A DNA stretch of 64,000 bases from Odiellus spinosus (GCA_963920705.1 OY987226.1:22391300-22455299); one strand, 5' to 3'. Positions 41,745-54,169 are shown, counted from the stretch's first letter. Made by a program: numbers and translations. The notes: generated by a model not told the origin, from the sequence alone.

Positions 41745-43045
41745 ACACTTCTTCACGATTGTCAATTTTCCACACTTTTTTTAAATTCAAATTTCGACCA
41801 TAGATAATTTTTATTGTATCATATTTTATGCCAATGATCATGTTTGTATAAATGAATAGCCATAGAAAGAATAATAAAAGTATTTATATATAAAACTATT
41901 TTCATTGTAACATATATTTCTTCATTATTCTTGTTTCTACACGAATGGGGGAGTTGGTTCTTAAAACCTACAACTACCTGTGCTTGACATTTACAAGAAA
42001 AATTCATTCTGACACGTTATAAGCTTGCTTAAATTCTTTCATCGTTAGTACTTAATCCGGAAAATCTAAAAATGTAAGCTTCAAACGCAAGAATATTTTT
42101 GTTATTGCTACACAAATACGCGTGTCCGATTTCCTTGACGTTTGAATTTAAATTAATAGGGACGTGTATGTAATGATGGTAAGAGATATAATGCAATAGT
42201 TGAAATATTTTAGAATAATGCGTATTCTAGGTAGTTTACAAGGAAAAGTCAGAGATGTGGATACTGTTAAAATAACGCGGTTTCGCGAAATCTACGTCCT
42301 AATTGAGATAAGGATCGACAACTATTTAAAAAAAAAAAGAATTGGGCGTGCTATTTTCACTTTATATTTGTTTAGCGAATAGGATTACAAATAAAAATAC
42401 TTTTTAAGAGACGAATTTCAAAATTACCTTGTTGTGTTACCACAAAACACGAAACTTTTAACTTCCCCCTTAAATTGACATATCCATAACATTTTAAGGC
42501 GGTATTCAATGGGTAACAAACCAAAAAAGTGTCATTTGCCGTACCTATTATCAAGCGAACCACAAATGCTATCAGTTCGAGGGTTTCAATTAAATTTGAA
42601 TTGAAATCGTCTTTAGTTCATGATGTAATTTTGATAATTATAACGCGAGAGATTAGCGAATCTTGTTTACAAATTGTTTGGTTTCTGTACCTATTATCTC
42701 ACGTTCTAATATCGTTAGATTCTTCAGCTTTACTGACGAACCTTTTAAGTCAGACGTAGTTCGTGGTATAATTTGTCAATTTTAAGTTTAATTTTTCTCT
42801 AGTTAAGATGAGAACTGTATATCATAACAGTGTTTTACGCATATAAACTCGAAGATGTCGCCACAATAGAGCCTATTATCCGAGACCGGTCACCGTCTGG
42901 CCTACAGCGAGCCCACCCGCGCGGTATACTGGGGAAAGAGGTAAGAGAGAGAGTTCAGTAGACTGGGAAATAAATCATTCCCAAACAATCCTTATCCCCA
43001 GACAAAACTGAGACCTTGTAAAAACCGTACCATCTCGTGTTTTTT
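41745..43045. other. No gene recognised
   Basis: The 3' flank of the membrane-protein gene. Frames at 41819-42007, 42200-42382 and 42529-42759 have no motif or splice context. Nothing else is evident. Confidence 0.4.
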
Positions 43046-43235
43046 ACCGTAGTAATAGACCTCTTTTATTTATTTTTACCCCCTCTAAAGGGGGTAGGCA
43101 ACCCACTGAATCACACCTGTAAAGGGGGATGTTGAGCTCACGCGCAGTGACGCCGATGATCACTTCCATTGATTGTCTGATTCTGTGGTTGCCTACCCCC
43201 TTTGGAAGGGGTAAAAATAAATGAAAGAGGTGTAT
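43046..43235. mobile_element. Small MITE with ACCTCTTT ends
   Basis: About 190 bp; the arms (ACCTCTTTTATTTATTTTTA... with AAAGGGGGTAGGCAACC) are imperfect inverted repeats of about 65 bp. TA lies next to both ends, compatible with a Tc1/mariner-type MITE, but the ends are not certain to the base. Confidence 0.65.
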
Positions 43236-43606
43236 AATCGTTTACTACCGCCATAAAACGAACTTGTCACTTATAGCCTCTGGTTCCAGTATCCACTGTT
43301 GTAATTTTCAAATTGTTGAACAAGATACTAGCTGAGTTATCTTGTTTTTTATCCACGTTACGTCCAATGTATTTTAGAAATTAAATCATCTCCCTTATAT
43401 TCGTTTCATTTACATCTCTGTTATTATCAAAAGTCTCGCGATTGCTTAATAGTTTATCGATTGAATTATCGTTTTCTTTTAATATCGAACGTAATCTGAT
43501 AGCTGTGCTCGGAAAGTCTTTAAAATATTAATATCTATGACTTGCAAATATCGTTTACATATAAAAAAATTGCTTTAAAACAAGAAGTAGCGTAACGTAA
43601 AAACAA

Positions 43607-43851
43607 AAGTTATAGTAAAGAAATAGATTAAGCACTCTTCCAAGCCACGTGGCTGTATGGAATATGGCCTTGATTTCCAAAGCGCGACCATTTTATTTTC
43701 TACTAACAACGGAATAGATGGCGCCAGGAAAATTATTATTGAATGTGACTGCCATCTATTCAGTTGTTAATAGAACTAGAAATCAATCCCGGATTACGAA
43801 CAGTCACGTGGCATGGCAGAGTCTGCTTAACCTGTCTCTTTACTAGCCTTA
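43607..43851. mobile_element. AAGG-TAGTAAAGAGACAGG family element, copy 1
   Basis: The right end (reverse complement AAGGCTAGTAAAGAGACAGG, continuing TTAAGCAGA) and a diverged left end form an inverted repeat, with CCACGTG in both arms. The same terminus is found at both ends of 51194-51689. Confidence 0.65.
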
Positions 43852-43910
43852 ATTGGTAAAAAATAAATTTTAACGGAAAGGTTTTGCATACGACGTCTGT
43901 GTCTCTCTAT

Positions 43911-44180
43911 CACCTCCTGCCCCACCTGTTCCGAGCGCAGGGTGGGGGTGATGTTAATTGCATTGTCCACTTTGTCGTGGTGACTGGGCCCGAGTTCACA
44001 GTCTTGCACTGTGTTCCGCGAAAGGGTAACACAGCCATCTCGCCCCAACCTGGAGGTCCTAGGCGTGTCGCTTCCCCGGTGGGTCATCGTCCCGAAAGGA
44101 CTACGCCCAAGTTCCCAACCCGGGCTCGGGCCAACGAACCCGGGTACCAGTTTCTGATTAGGGGCTTCGCCGGCATTTTT
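43911..44180 (+). mobile_element. GC-rich retroposon, 5' part, relative of 15822-16279
   Basis: It starts with the same hairpin (CCCCACC with GGTGGGG) and shares GCGCAGGGTGGGG, GTCGTGGTGA and GGGCCCGAGTTC with the minus strand of 15822-16279. It stands out from its AT-rich surroundings. Its 3' limit and target duplication are not clear, and the plus-strand frame across it lacks known domains. Confidence 0.55.
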
Positions 44181-45417
44181 TGGGGTGTTTTTGGTTTTTG
44201 GCGGAGGTTCTCGGGCTTTTTCGTCACAAAACCATTCTTTTTTGATGCATATAGATTAAAAAAAATGAATTGCGTGACCATTTCGCTATTATTTTATAAT
44301 AAAAAGACTGACTACGAAAGATCTCACATACGACCCGCGCGAATAATCGCAGTGAAACAACGTCTAAACGAGGGTACGAACTACGAAGTGTGGATATATA
44401 GCGGAAGGGATATCTTTTACTTGGATATTTTTCAGCAGTTCAGGGACTGACCCTAGCCGTCAAAATAAATATTTAAAGGATAAATGTAAGCTAAAAATAA
44501 ATAAAACTCGTATTTTCATTTATTTTTCCGAATAATGTAGCGTTAAAAACTAGGGGTGTGCTGGAAGAAATTCTTCGGCTTAGGGGAAGGGGGTCACGAT
44601 AATTGTTATCGGATATCGGGTACTCGCGAGTAACTAGTTTTAAAGTAACCATGAAACCTGCTTTCAAAATGGCTATAATTCTTCTTATTTTAATTAGACC
44701 ATGCAGGTTATTGGAACAAATCTCCAAATATATGTTATAAAAAACACTCGCAAAACAATTCAATGGCCAATCACCATTAATACCGAATTTCAAGGCAATA
44801 AATGTGTTGTAAGCGGCTGAGAGACAAAAACGCGCTCCTCCAACGTTCTTGACTTTCAAACGGATTTAATTCCGATCAAGCCTTGGCGTAAAATGAGCCA
44901 GAAAGATAGTTTCCGTAGATTAAATAATAATAGGCCTATACTAAGAAATATTGAGTGCACTATTTCATATTATTTAAAGTTTATAAATAAAAACATCTTG
45001 AGATAGTTATAGATGTTAACATGAATAAAAATATTACAAAAAAGTTACGATAAGGCGAATTTATACGGTAAGTGCTTTGCATAATTTATATTCATATTAA
45101 TATACGTAACTTTCTAACTTCCTAGACTATGGCATTGACATTCCTTTCACCGTTAATTAATAATTTATGTCCCTTCACGTGTTTGAAACTCTCAACTATA
45201 AATGCACTTTTTTGCAGTGCGAAGCAAAACACGTTTTTTTGCATTAGAATTTAAAAAGTACGAATTTGTTTGGATTTCATTGCTTTACAAACACGTACCT
45301 GGATCATCTCAACCAATTTTTAATCTCCGTTCCATTTCGGGTTTCACCCTAGTAACAGAAACATGATAAGAATAGTACAGAGACCTAACGCGCATTCTTG
45401 GAAGCATACAATTACCA
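44181..45417. other. No gene recognised
   Basis: AT-rich sequence with a 122-codon minus-strand frame (44491-44859) that shows no domain or conserved motif. No RNA gene or inverted repeat was found. Confidence 0.4.
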
Positions 45418-45900
45418 GCACTAGATATGATGATATATCACCCTAATCTTACCACTCTCTTTGAAGCTTGATATTTAAGAAACAGAATATTGCAATGGCC
45501 GGGAGTCGCACTCGGGGGTCAATTGCTTGGAAGTCAGCTATCCTCAATGATATACCACCATTGCTTGAGCAAGCGGCGGTATATCGCTCTCAGTCTTACC
45601 ACTTTCCATTTATTTGGTTATTTAAACAATTCTATATTTTTGCAAACCCGAGGTCAACTGTTAATTTGGAAGGCAGTTATTCTCACCGCTGTACCACCAT
45701 TGCTTCAATCGATAAAGGTATATCGCCCTCAATCTTAACACTTTCCATTAATTGGTTTACTTAAAAAAAGTAAATATTGTTGCAATGGCCGACAGTAGAA
45801 CCTAGGAAGGCAGCTATTCTCACCATTATACCACCATTTCTTGTCGGTATATCACCCTCAATCTTACCACTTTCCCTTAATTAGTTTATTTAAAAGAGCT
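45418..45900. repeat. Diverged tandem repeat, about 3-4 units of 130-170 bp
   Basis: Units share GCAATGGCCG, AAGGCAG(C/T)TATTCTCACC, TACCACCATTGCTT, GGTATATC(A/G)CCCTCAATCTTA and ACTTTCCATTAATTGGTTTA. They begin to be recognisable at about 45418, 45490, 45660 and 45780. Overlapping frames through them are repeat-derived. Confidence 0.7.
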
Positions 45901-47200
45901 TTTAAATTGGTTTTAGATTGAGCATGAGTCGTTTCAAACAAATTATAGTGTTATACAACCTTGTTTCAGGAAAAGAGGCCTACAATTTCCCATATTAGCA
46001 TTATCATGTGAGTTTTATTTAACGGGCTTTAGGGTGCGTTCAGTAACGTGTACCAAAGAGTAGGGTAGGCTACCGTCCCATGTATTTTTAAAGAGACGGA
46101 ATCTCAGATAAGAGTCGCTGAATTTTGAGCTAACTGTTCGTGGGCTATATTAGCCGTATTTACGATTAACAACCTATAGAGTATTGTAATCCCAAATACG
46201 AATATATAAAAATTTAAGCGATTTTCACTCAATGAAAAAAATAAAGAAGATACAGCTTTCTAATGGGACTATTTTTCTCCCATAACCTGATGTAGTAGAC
46301 AATTTTAATTGTATTACGGGAATAATCCTTATGGTCAAACCGTCAAAATCAATCAATATCTTTTATAGCGATACATGATTTCCAATGGCGTAAGTAGAAT
46401 TTCGTCGCCGACAGGGACGTCGGAAATTATGCTACTTTGACCTATTGACCTATAGCTCTCATTCATTTAGAGATAATAAATGAAGCGATGTTATCTAATG
46501 TTATTGCGCTCTCTCCTTTTACTTCTGGTCACTCGCGTGTAAAAACTCTTCGCGCTTAAATGGTTATACGTGGTTGGAATCAATATAGATGTATATCACC
46601 ATAAGCCTTTTAATTCTTCACCCGTAAGTTTGAGTTCCCAATAGAGCCCTTTGTATTCATCACTATACAGGAGAGAGAGATAGAAAATTGAAACCCTACG
46701 CCACCTCGCGGAACAACCTAGTTAATTCTCTCTACCCACTACCCTCTTGACAGGAAGCAAGATGTCCAAATTCTCGTCCGCTTGCTGATGAAAAATGGCG
46801 CTTTAATATTCCAATGCTTCCATCAGAGCATATGTTTCTTTGACTAAACGTGTTTAAGTGTTTTTAACTAACTTAAGTATCAATTATTACTCGTTGTTCG
46901 TTGGTAAGTATGACATGAGCTTATCGTAAATACATAGCCTATTAATTCCCAGTGTGTATGCCTAGAGCCCAGACTTTATAATAAAAACGAGTCTAATGAA
47001 GGGATATGAATCTTATGAATAAGCCTAATGCAAGCACAAGGCTTAGTAAGATTTACTATAATGAATCAATATATCGTAGGTACCACACATTTCAAAATAT
47101 ATTAACTTTTACTAAATAAATAAATACTATTAAATAATTTGATAAATTCCCTAAAACTACATGCTAATAATGAAAACAGGAACAAATTATGCGCATAACC
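45901..47200. other. No gene recognised
   Basis: AT-rich DNA without a supported exon, RNA gene or repeat. Only a GAGAGAGAGA tract near 46672 stands out. Confidence 0.4.
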
Positions 47201-47204
47201 AAGA

Positions 47205-47530
47205 ATTCATTCAGGTTCCATAAGAATATGGGAGGGCCGCGATTCAATAACCTTCCTCCCAAACTTTGTAGCAAAAGTTCGTCTGCTTCGAATTGATTTT
47301 TCAAGTAAATCGCTCCTGATATCTATTATTAACCCACGCCACTAACGACCTTGACATAATATTTTGGGTAATAAAAATGGAGCCGACCGAAAAAAGATCT
47401 AAGCGTACAAATGTTGCGAAAATTGCAGACGAACTTTTGTTACAAAGTTTGGGAGGATGGTACCAGAGGCTAAAGCTATGCTCCCATATTCTTATGGAAC
47501 CTGAATGGATTCTTGGCATAACTTATCCTA
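47205..47530. repeat. Inverted repeat, about 90-110 bp arms
   Basis: The left arm (CATTCAGGTTCCATAAGAAT, then CCTCCCAAACTTTGTAGC and AAAGTTCGTCTGC) recurs reversed at about 47420-47525. It is probably a degenerate foldback element; the open frames on both strands (47301-47519, 47377-47565) mirror each other across it. Confidence 0.65.
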
Positions 47531-47873
47531 GTAACCATACACATTACACCATAAAGCAACTGTAGCAGGCGATCACAAGTATTAATGGTGGTAATGGACT
47601 AGAATATACGTATATTCTTGCAATTTATGACGTGGGTAGTAGCATGCATTGGTAGAGTTTCAAGCTACCACCACTAAATGGATTTGAGTCGCAAGATTGG
47701 CCAGCCATTTGCATAACGCTAAAATGACCCTCGTTTGTAACTTACAGGTGAATTAATAGACTTATGATATCACCATTTAATCAAATAAATTATTTTTAAG
47801 TGGATGAGCTGAACAAGTTGGCCAAGAGCAATAATATGGGGTCAGTTATTCCAGGCTCGACGGTCGAGGGATA

Positions 47874-48153
47874 GTCCTGGTCGATTTCCAAAACCGGAAG
47901 TCTAGAGAACCTCGCGAAAATTTTGGCGGGGAAAACTTTTTGTCACGTGATCGTCCGCCATCTTTTTGTAGTGTGAAAATAGCGACAGACTAACCAACGC
48001 CTCCTATACTTTATCATATAGGAAGCGTTGGACTAACAACTTGAATTTGGTTTGTGGGAAATAAAATTAGAAATAGTCTGGCAGTCTGTTACTAGAAAAA
48101 GATGGCGGCGCGGCTATGAGACAAGGGCCCATTTCCGGCAAATCGACCAGGAC
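47874..48153. mobile_element. TA-flanked MITE with GTCCTGGTCGATTT ends
   Basis: About 280 bp with ends GTCCTGGTCGATTT and AAATCGACCAGGAC and a TA dinucleotide on each side, as for Tc1/mariner-type MITEs. A second, internal hairpin (CCAACGCCTCCTATA with TATAGGAAGCGTTGG) lies at 47994-48031. Confidence 0.8.
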
Positions 48154-48688
48154 TATTAAGCCCACCCTGCCCCCCCCCGTTTCCGACGCCCCCTAGTAGC
48201 CGAACTCGTGGTATTTCAAAAATATCATTTTCATGATTACATAGGTGTATAAATTTTATAGCACAATTGATATTTTGGAGTGAGGCTGTGACGGATTTTT
48301 TGTGTAATTGAAATGGAATTTGAGATTTTGAGTATAATTTTTGGAAATATCGTTAAAAATCATTTTAAACTATATTTACATATGTCATAAAAAGAAATAC
48401 CACGACAGTTAACATAGATATTTTATAATCGCCATTTTCAAAATTTTTACATTCAAAATTCCTCGCAATGATACGAAGAGCCTAGTTGATTCTCGGGAGG
48501 TCTTTTATGGAAAAGTACTTAATCCAGAAAGTCTTACAGTCTTTCGTATGAAAATTATCGTTAATTAAGTTTTAGAAATAAACTACGTCATATATCGAAA
48601 AAGTAATGACCTTAAAGGAAGAATGCTACCTAATAACAAATGGCCTAATCCACCATGGTTTACAAAACAAATATTAAACGAGAAATTT

Positions 48689-48880
48689 AAAACTTAACCG
48701 GAAAATAGGCTTAGCGGGATTCATGGAGATCCTGAGTTGCCACCGTGTATGTTCTAGCGACCAATGAGCAAAGGCCCGTCGCTCACGCGAGATCTTCACG
48801 AGACTTACAATCTCGTTCGATTGGTCGCTAAACCTTATACGCGAGGAAATCGTAATCTGCCTATTTTCCGGGTAAGTTTT
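48689..48880. mobile_element. MITE with AAACTTA-CCGGAAAATAGGC ends
   Basis: Both ends carry the inverted AAACTTACCCGGAAAATAGGC-type sequence, and inner motifs GCGACCAAT/ATTGGTCGC are also inverted. One half of the same family recurs at 55069-55138 (ACCTTATACGCGAGGAAATC). Confidence 0.75.
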
Positions 48881-49383
48881 AAGTTTAGTTGTAGTTTAAT
48901 ATTTGTTCGATAATATTTTCACTAGTAGATTAGACCTATTTAAACATTAAGGGAACGATAAAAACCATTGTATTCTCCGTTTAAACATATTTTTGAAATT
49001 TTCTTAAACTTTTTAAGAACGCATCACTACTGAGGTATAAAATATTGAATATGGCTTTTTAATAGCATGAAAGAACTAAAAATACAAACCATAGGTATTC
49101 GAAAAATGGTGACAGCCTCACTTTAAATTCATCACTAATATATCGTCTAAAATAATCTTCATTTCTAAAAACAGTTTAATGTCCCTCTGATAGTTTCCCC
49201 TTGAAGGAAAAGACAGGGGGGGGGGCGATAAAATTCGGCAATCACCATCGAATGAAGGATGGGTAGAAATCATCCATTCCCAACCAAATTTTTTTTTTTA
49301 AATAAAACACATTGCCTTAGCAAAAAACCTTGGAGGAACTATTGAGGGTTTTACCGTCTGCATGCGTAAGAGTTAAGGCCGTG

Positions 49384-49913
49384 TGAGAAATAAGGTAGGG
49401 GCACAGGGTAAAAGACCACTTTAAAAATTGCCTGGTCCAGTTTAAAAATTAAATCTGAGGGGGACCACTAAAGCCGCGTTCATACTAGGCCTTGGAATCG
49501 ATTCTAAACGTTTCGCTGGAGTCGTATGATCAGGAAAACATTCTCGAATCGATTTGATATATCGAAACTGCTTCGGGAAATAGTTTTATACCGATTCGGT
49601 TTCAACAGCCGCTAGTTGAAGCTACGATAAATCGATTTATAAAGATAGTGTGTGAACACATGACGCTTAAAATGATTCCTGGTGATTTGAATGTCAAATC
49701 GATTATGAAATGCTAATGTGATCGTAGCCTAGGAAAATTCAAGAAATTATTTCTTGATTTAGAAGTTGACTTTTGGAACTACAAATTTTGTAGCCTGTAG
49801 GTCCGAGCCTTAGCAAACGACGTGTCCCAGTCAATGGTGAATGACTTGTTTATTTATTGCAGGCCAGGGGGGTCACTGGTCATTTGTCCACTTTAAAAAT
49901 ATGCTTATTTCTC
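49384..49913. mobile_element. TGAGAAATAAG element, 530 bp
   Basis: Ends TGAGAAATAAG and CTTATTTCTCA with subterminal CACTTTAAAAAT and CTGG/TTGTCC motifs like those of the hAT-like MITEs at 8930, 9521 and 15683. Another insertion may occupy its centre (about 49470-49730). No clear target duplication. Confidence 0.55.
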
Positions 49914-50151
49914 AAACTGATGCAAGGCTATGCGTCATTTTTTATACCAGCGCAATTTGGTGGGTATTGTCGACTATACAGCCTATCTCTTTTTTAAAGA
50001 GTTATTTCTAACACAGCAACAAAGATGGTTATGACAAAATAACACTTTGTCATCGTAAATACTTTAAATTCAAGGTAAAAAATTTCGACCTATTAAATAT
50101 TTTAGGGGATTATTTTATTGGGAGAGGAATCATGCACTATTTCATACTAGA

Positions 50152-50447
50152 CAGGGTTGCCACAAGTCAAGGAAAAGTCAGGGAATTTAAAGATCTTTCA
50201 AGAAGCCAGGAAATTACAATCATTATCTGCAGAGAAAATTTGAAGCTGACCGATTCAGTTGTATAGATTAGAACAAAGATATCCATGCGAAATGTTTGGC
50301 GAACTTAATTGCAAAATAATATAAAAATTAAAAGGTTAAAAATTGGGTAGTATTAGCTGAAACGGTCAGGGAAAATCGTTGGAAAAGGTCAGGGAAAAAC
50401 CTGGAAAGGTCAGGGAATTTGAATCTGAAAAAACTGTGGCAACCCTG
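50152..50447. mobile_element. hAT-type MITE with CAGGGTTGCCACA ends
   Basis: 296 bp with perfect inverted ends CAGGGTTGCCACA/TGTGGCAACCCTG and subterminal GTCAGGGAA repeats. The CAGGGTTGCC start is typical of hAT elements. The flanking direct repeat I can see is only 5 bp (CTAGA at 50147-50151 and 50448-50452), shorter than usual for hAT. Confidence 0.8.
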
Positions 50448-50507
50448 CTAGAATAATTTTAGTATTTCAAGAATTAGTTGTTTAAAGGGCAATTTGAGCT
50501 AATAATT

Positions 50508-50600
50508 AATTTTCGGAATCACCTGCCAAAAACGTATTCGACAATTTTCAAACAATTATTAGACACGTTTTTGGTATTTAAATAAATTTCTAAACTTGGG
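50508..50600. repeat. Solo end of the 13968-15172 transposon family
   Basis: Matches the left arm of that element: TTCGGAATCACC, AACGTATTC, TTTTCAAACAATTATTAGACACG. Confidence 0.65.
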
Positions 50601-50861
50601 TAAATTTTAAGTGTTCGCGAGTATTGTTCGTCAAAATGGTTGCTATTAACCATTTCTAGGGAACCAACGTCAGGGAATAAACCAGCATACACTAACATAT
50701 TTCTTAAGAATAATAAAAGGAAATGGATTGACCATGAAAAATAAGATGCAGATATAGGGGATTAATTAATTTAGCACGAGTTTGACAATTATTTGTTACA
50801 AAAAGTAAATAAAAAAATAACCCTGGAAACGGATAAAAGAGCTTTTTAAAACATCCATTTT

Positions 50862-51000
50862 TTTTTTTCAAAGTTTAAATTATCTGTACTTTTGCCAACC
50901 TTGAAACTAACAAAAAGAGCCGTTAAATAGAACCCGTTTCTACGGAAGATGTTGCCGTTTTTAAGGTTGGGACTAAGTCAGACTTTATATAATCGTCTAC
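50862..51000. repeat. Reverse copy of the repeat at 12862-13095
   Basis: Contains CCAACCTTGAAACTAAC, AACCCGTTTCTACGG and AAGGTTGGGACTAAGTCAGA, the reverse complement of the intron-1 repeat of the LRR gene. Confidence 0.6.
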
Positions 51001-51009
51001 TGGCCATCC

Positions 51010-51180
51010 CATAGATCGGGGTTTGGACAAAATAATCCACAACTCTCAGTTAATCATAAAAAAATAATCGGAAAATTATTCGCGATTACATTGGATTTAT
51101 CATAGACTTTCCTCGAAAAATTTTAAGTTGTGAATAAAGATAAAATAATCGGAAATTTCTTGTCCAAACCCCGATCTCTA
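51010..51180. mobile_element. MITE with AGATCGGGGTTTGG ends, copy 1
   Basis: 171 bp; ends CATAGATCGGGGTTTGGACAA and the reverse of TAGAGATCGGGGTTTGGAC. Perfect 8-bp duplication GGCCATCC (51002-51009 and 51181-51188), fitting hAT. A second copy lies at 59143-59308. Confidence 0.85.
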
Positions 51181-51193
51181 GGCCATCCTGAAT

Positions 51194-51689
51194 CAAGGTT
51201 AGTAAAGAGACAGGTTAGGCAGATTCTGACGTCAGCCGGAAGTTACCTAGCGCGCAGCCATCTTCCAAATTCCTTTGACAATTGCCAGATGGCGGGAATT
51301 TCAAACTAATATCCAATATGTTGTTTCCAATGAACTTTGCCAGGTGGCATTAAGGTCAAGCCGACTCAAGCGACTGGGTGGAATACGAACTGAACTGAAC
51401 TGAACGACCGGCGTCTGCTTAAAAATGATAATATAGTGAAATTTATGCTTGATTATAGTGAAACGTATGTTAAAGCGTTACCTACGCTATATGACAATCG
51501 ACTTAATTACTAAGTGCCACCTGGCAACGTTCATTGGAAACAACATATTGGATATTAGTTTGAAATTCCGCCGAAATTACAATATAAACGCCATCTAGCA
51601 ATTGTCAAAGGAATTTGGAAGATGGCTGCGCGCTAGGTAACTTCCGGCTGACGTCAGAATCTGCCTAACCTGTCTCTTTACTAACCTTG
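51194..51689. mobile_element. AAGG-TAGTAAAGAGACAGG foldback, copy 2
   Basis: The arms of about 160 bp are near-perfect inverted repeats starting CAAGGTTAGTAAAGAGACAG and containing GACGTCAGCCGGAAG and CAGCCATCTTCC. The centre has no gene. It lies only 5 bp after the target duplication of the preceding MITE. No target duplication was seen for this one. Confidence 0.8.
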
Positions 51690-51955
51690 GTTTGTGGATA
51701 TCATATGAGTCTCTGTTCGAGAATTAGTCAGTCGGCTTCCCCATCTATAGTTCCTCCGAGGCAAAAACACCCTAGAGACTGTAGTCGCCGCAGCCTCCCA
51801 CAAAATTCGCGTTATTTCTACACTCGCAGATAAGTTTGGCCCTTCGCCGTCGAAGGACATAGAAGGAGCTATTCGAACAAATAAGAAAAGCCCTGTCAAG
51901 AAAATATTTTGTTTTGGTTAAAATCCGCGAGTAGATGTATTCCCATGGTCCTTGA

Positions 51956-54047
51956 ATGGGTTTTGGTTTTTGTCGCTGGTTAGGCTTCCTCGGAAACCTG
52001 AGAAGAAAAAAGTATTTTGGCGTGCTAATCTTCTTCGCATTGTTCATATGCTTCGGGGTTTATTTGATTGATTTGGAATATTTACTCCATTTTCGGCGAG
52101 ATATCCCGTTAAATTCTGGGAAATCACAATTTCCAATTCAAAATTCAAGTGAGTTTATTACTTCTGTTCTTAGAATTTTAATTAGGTATAGTATCCAAAA
52201 TTATTCGCTAAACTCACTAGAAATAGAAATAATTTAAAATTTTGTTGGCTCATCTAGCTAAAACCCGTGTAAAATCAGGGGACATGTAAAAGATTTTGAA
52301 GCTAAAAATTCATGAATTTTCACAATTTCTCAGAACTTTTCCAGAATTTTCCATAATTTTTTAGACTTTTATAGATTTTTCTAGAATTTTTCAGACCTTT
52401 CTAGAACTTTCAAGCAGTATTCAGAATTTCCTAGACTTCTTCAGTATTTGGCATTTAGGAATTTTCTAGATGTTTTTAGATTTTTAAAGTTTTTTTAGAT
52501 CTTTCCAGACCTTTCTAGAACTTTCAAGCAGTATTCAGAATTTTCTAGACCTCTCCAGACTTTCCTGGAACCTTCTAAAGAACTGGAAAAAATTACGGAA
52601 TTATTCGGATCTTTCTCAAACTTTTCCAGTTTTCTAGATGTTTCTAGGTTTTTCTAGATTTTTCTAAAATTTTCTACATGTTTCTATAATTTTCTCGATT
52701 TTTCCTAGATTTTTCTAGATTTATCCACACTTTTATGGAATCTTCTAGAACATTCTGGAAAAGGTTACGGACGTACGCACGCAGGAACACTGTTATTTGT
52801 GTTTGAGTGATGTACGAGACGTAATAAATAAAATATTAGAAATTTGTGAGTTTTTCAACGAGCATGGGAGGGGAAAATGACGTGTTTCATAGTGAATCCA
52901 AATATATTTCATTGGTTCATGGTCTCCAAAGGGTTGGGAACCACGTAGATAGATAAAGTGTCTACGATTCGAATAACTATACCGTTTCTCATTGAAAATA
53001 TCTAATCACGCGATTATTCTTTTTTCAGCAAATAAAAATGATCCTTCATTATATAAAACCATTCTCGGTTGGACCACAAAGTCAGGACGTAAGAATTGGA
53101 TCCCGAATACTTTAAAACATTTAAACTGCGAAGAGAATCGTTGCAGATTGACCGAGGATCGAACAAAATTCCAAGAAAGTGACCTCATAATTCTACACGC
53201 GAAAGACGTTGACCTCGAGGATTTGCCCTTGAACGAATACGACAACCCAGACTCTAGAAAACTATGGGCCCTGTTAAACCACGAACCACCTCCGCAGACG
53301 TACAAACACGTATTAGGTTACCTAAATTTCCAAATAGATTGGACCATATCGTACCGTTTAGACTCGACGATTTACGCGCCAATCTACGCCCTAGAACTGA
53401 AAAACCAAACCAAATATACCTTCCGGCCTTCCAAGAAAAAACGCAAACCAGCCACTTGGTTAGTAAGCCATTGTCAAACGTCTTCTAATCGCGAAGGATA
53501 CGTCAACGAACTGAAAAGGTTCCTTCCGATTGACGTCTTTGGAAAATGTGGCAAAAAGCTCAAATTTTGTCCCCCAAAACTCGACGCTGCCAAGTGCTAC
53601 TCGAATTTGAGCGGGAAATACAAATTCTACTTGTCTTTCGAGAATTCTTTGTGTCGTGACTACTTGACAGAGAAAGTGTTCCTTGCCCTTCAAGCCGGCA
53701 TGATACCCGTCGTTTTCGGCGGTGCCGATTATGAAAAATGGTTGCCTAAAAACTCTTACGTGAATGCTTTGAATTTTGGGAGTCCGCGAGCTCTTAGCGA
53801 ATACTTGGGTCGGATTATGAAAAACCAAGCCTTGTTTCAAAGTTTCTTTAGATGGAAAAGCAAATACGTCGTGGTACAAAGACGATACAAGTGGTTGTGC
53901 GATGTTTGTAAGAGGCTGCATTCTGATCAAGCCATCCTCGATAGAAGGAAATCGACGCAAGATAGAATTGACTTACTAGAATGGTTTTACTTTAACAGTG
54001 ATTGCAAATCATGGCAAAATAACTCAATAGTACATTTAGATATATGA
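51956..54047 (+). CDS. Alpha-1,3-fucosyltransferase (GT10), two exons
   Basis: Exons 51956-52148 and 53029-54047 join in phase 1 (GTGAGT donor; CTTTTTTCAG acceptor) to give 403 residues, a normal length. It is a Golgi type II membrane enzyme: a short cytoplasmic N-terminus with basic residues (LRRKK), one transmembrane helix (about 21-39, FGVLIFFALFICFGVYLI), a stem, then the catalytic domain. GT10 hallmarks: WLVSHCQTSSNREGYVNEL, then VFGKCG, and the donor-binding motif YLSFENSLCRDYLTEKVF followed by GMIPVVFGGADYEKWLP. It transfers fucose from GDP-fucose to N-acetylglucosamine of glycans; whether it makes core alpha-1,3-fucose or antenna structures cannot be told. The intron contains a degenerate repeat tract and a heat-shock element. 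Confidence 0.93.
52300..52765. repeat. Degenerate TTTCTAGAA-type repeat tract in the fucosyltransferase intron
   Basis: The tract is made of short variants of TTTTCTAGA, TTTCTAGAACTTTCAAGCAG and TTTTCCAGA without a strict period; longer units recur (CTTTCTAGAACTTTCAAGCA at about 52397 and 52512). TTCTAGAA is itself a GAA/TTC inverted pair, so the tract may supply many weak heat-shock-factor half sites. Confidence 0.7.
52737..52761. promoter_or_regulatory. Perfect five-unit heat-shock element
   Basis: Five contiguous pentamers alternate nGAAn and nTTCn: GGAAT, CTTCT, AGAAC, ATTCT, GGAAA. Three units are enough for heat-shock-factor trimer binding. It lies in intron 1 of the fucosyltransferase, about 270 bp before exon 2, at the end of the TTCTAGAA-rich tract. 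Chance origin within that tract is possible. Confidence 0.65.
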
Positions 54048-54169
54048 AATTAAATTAATGTACCTTTATGCTCAACTTGAAATATGATACGAAAAGTATT
54101 TTTATAAGCCTCGATTTTAACCTGATTTTTAGAAGTATACAGAAGAAAGTCGCCCAAATTGAAAACCAT
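54048..54169 (+). other. 3' flank of the fucosyltransferase
   Basis: AT-rich; no clear AATAAA is seen close to the stop. An AATAAA occurs at 54213, inside or at the edge of the following repeat. Confidence 0.35.

Noticed and set aside
44491-44859. 122-codon minus-strand ORF
   Set aside because: No motif, no splice context, and AT-rich composition like its flanks.
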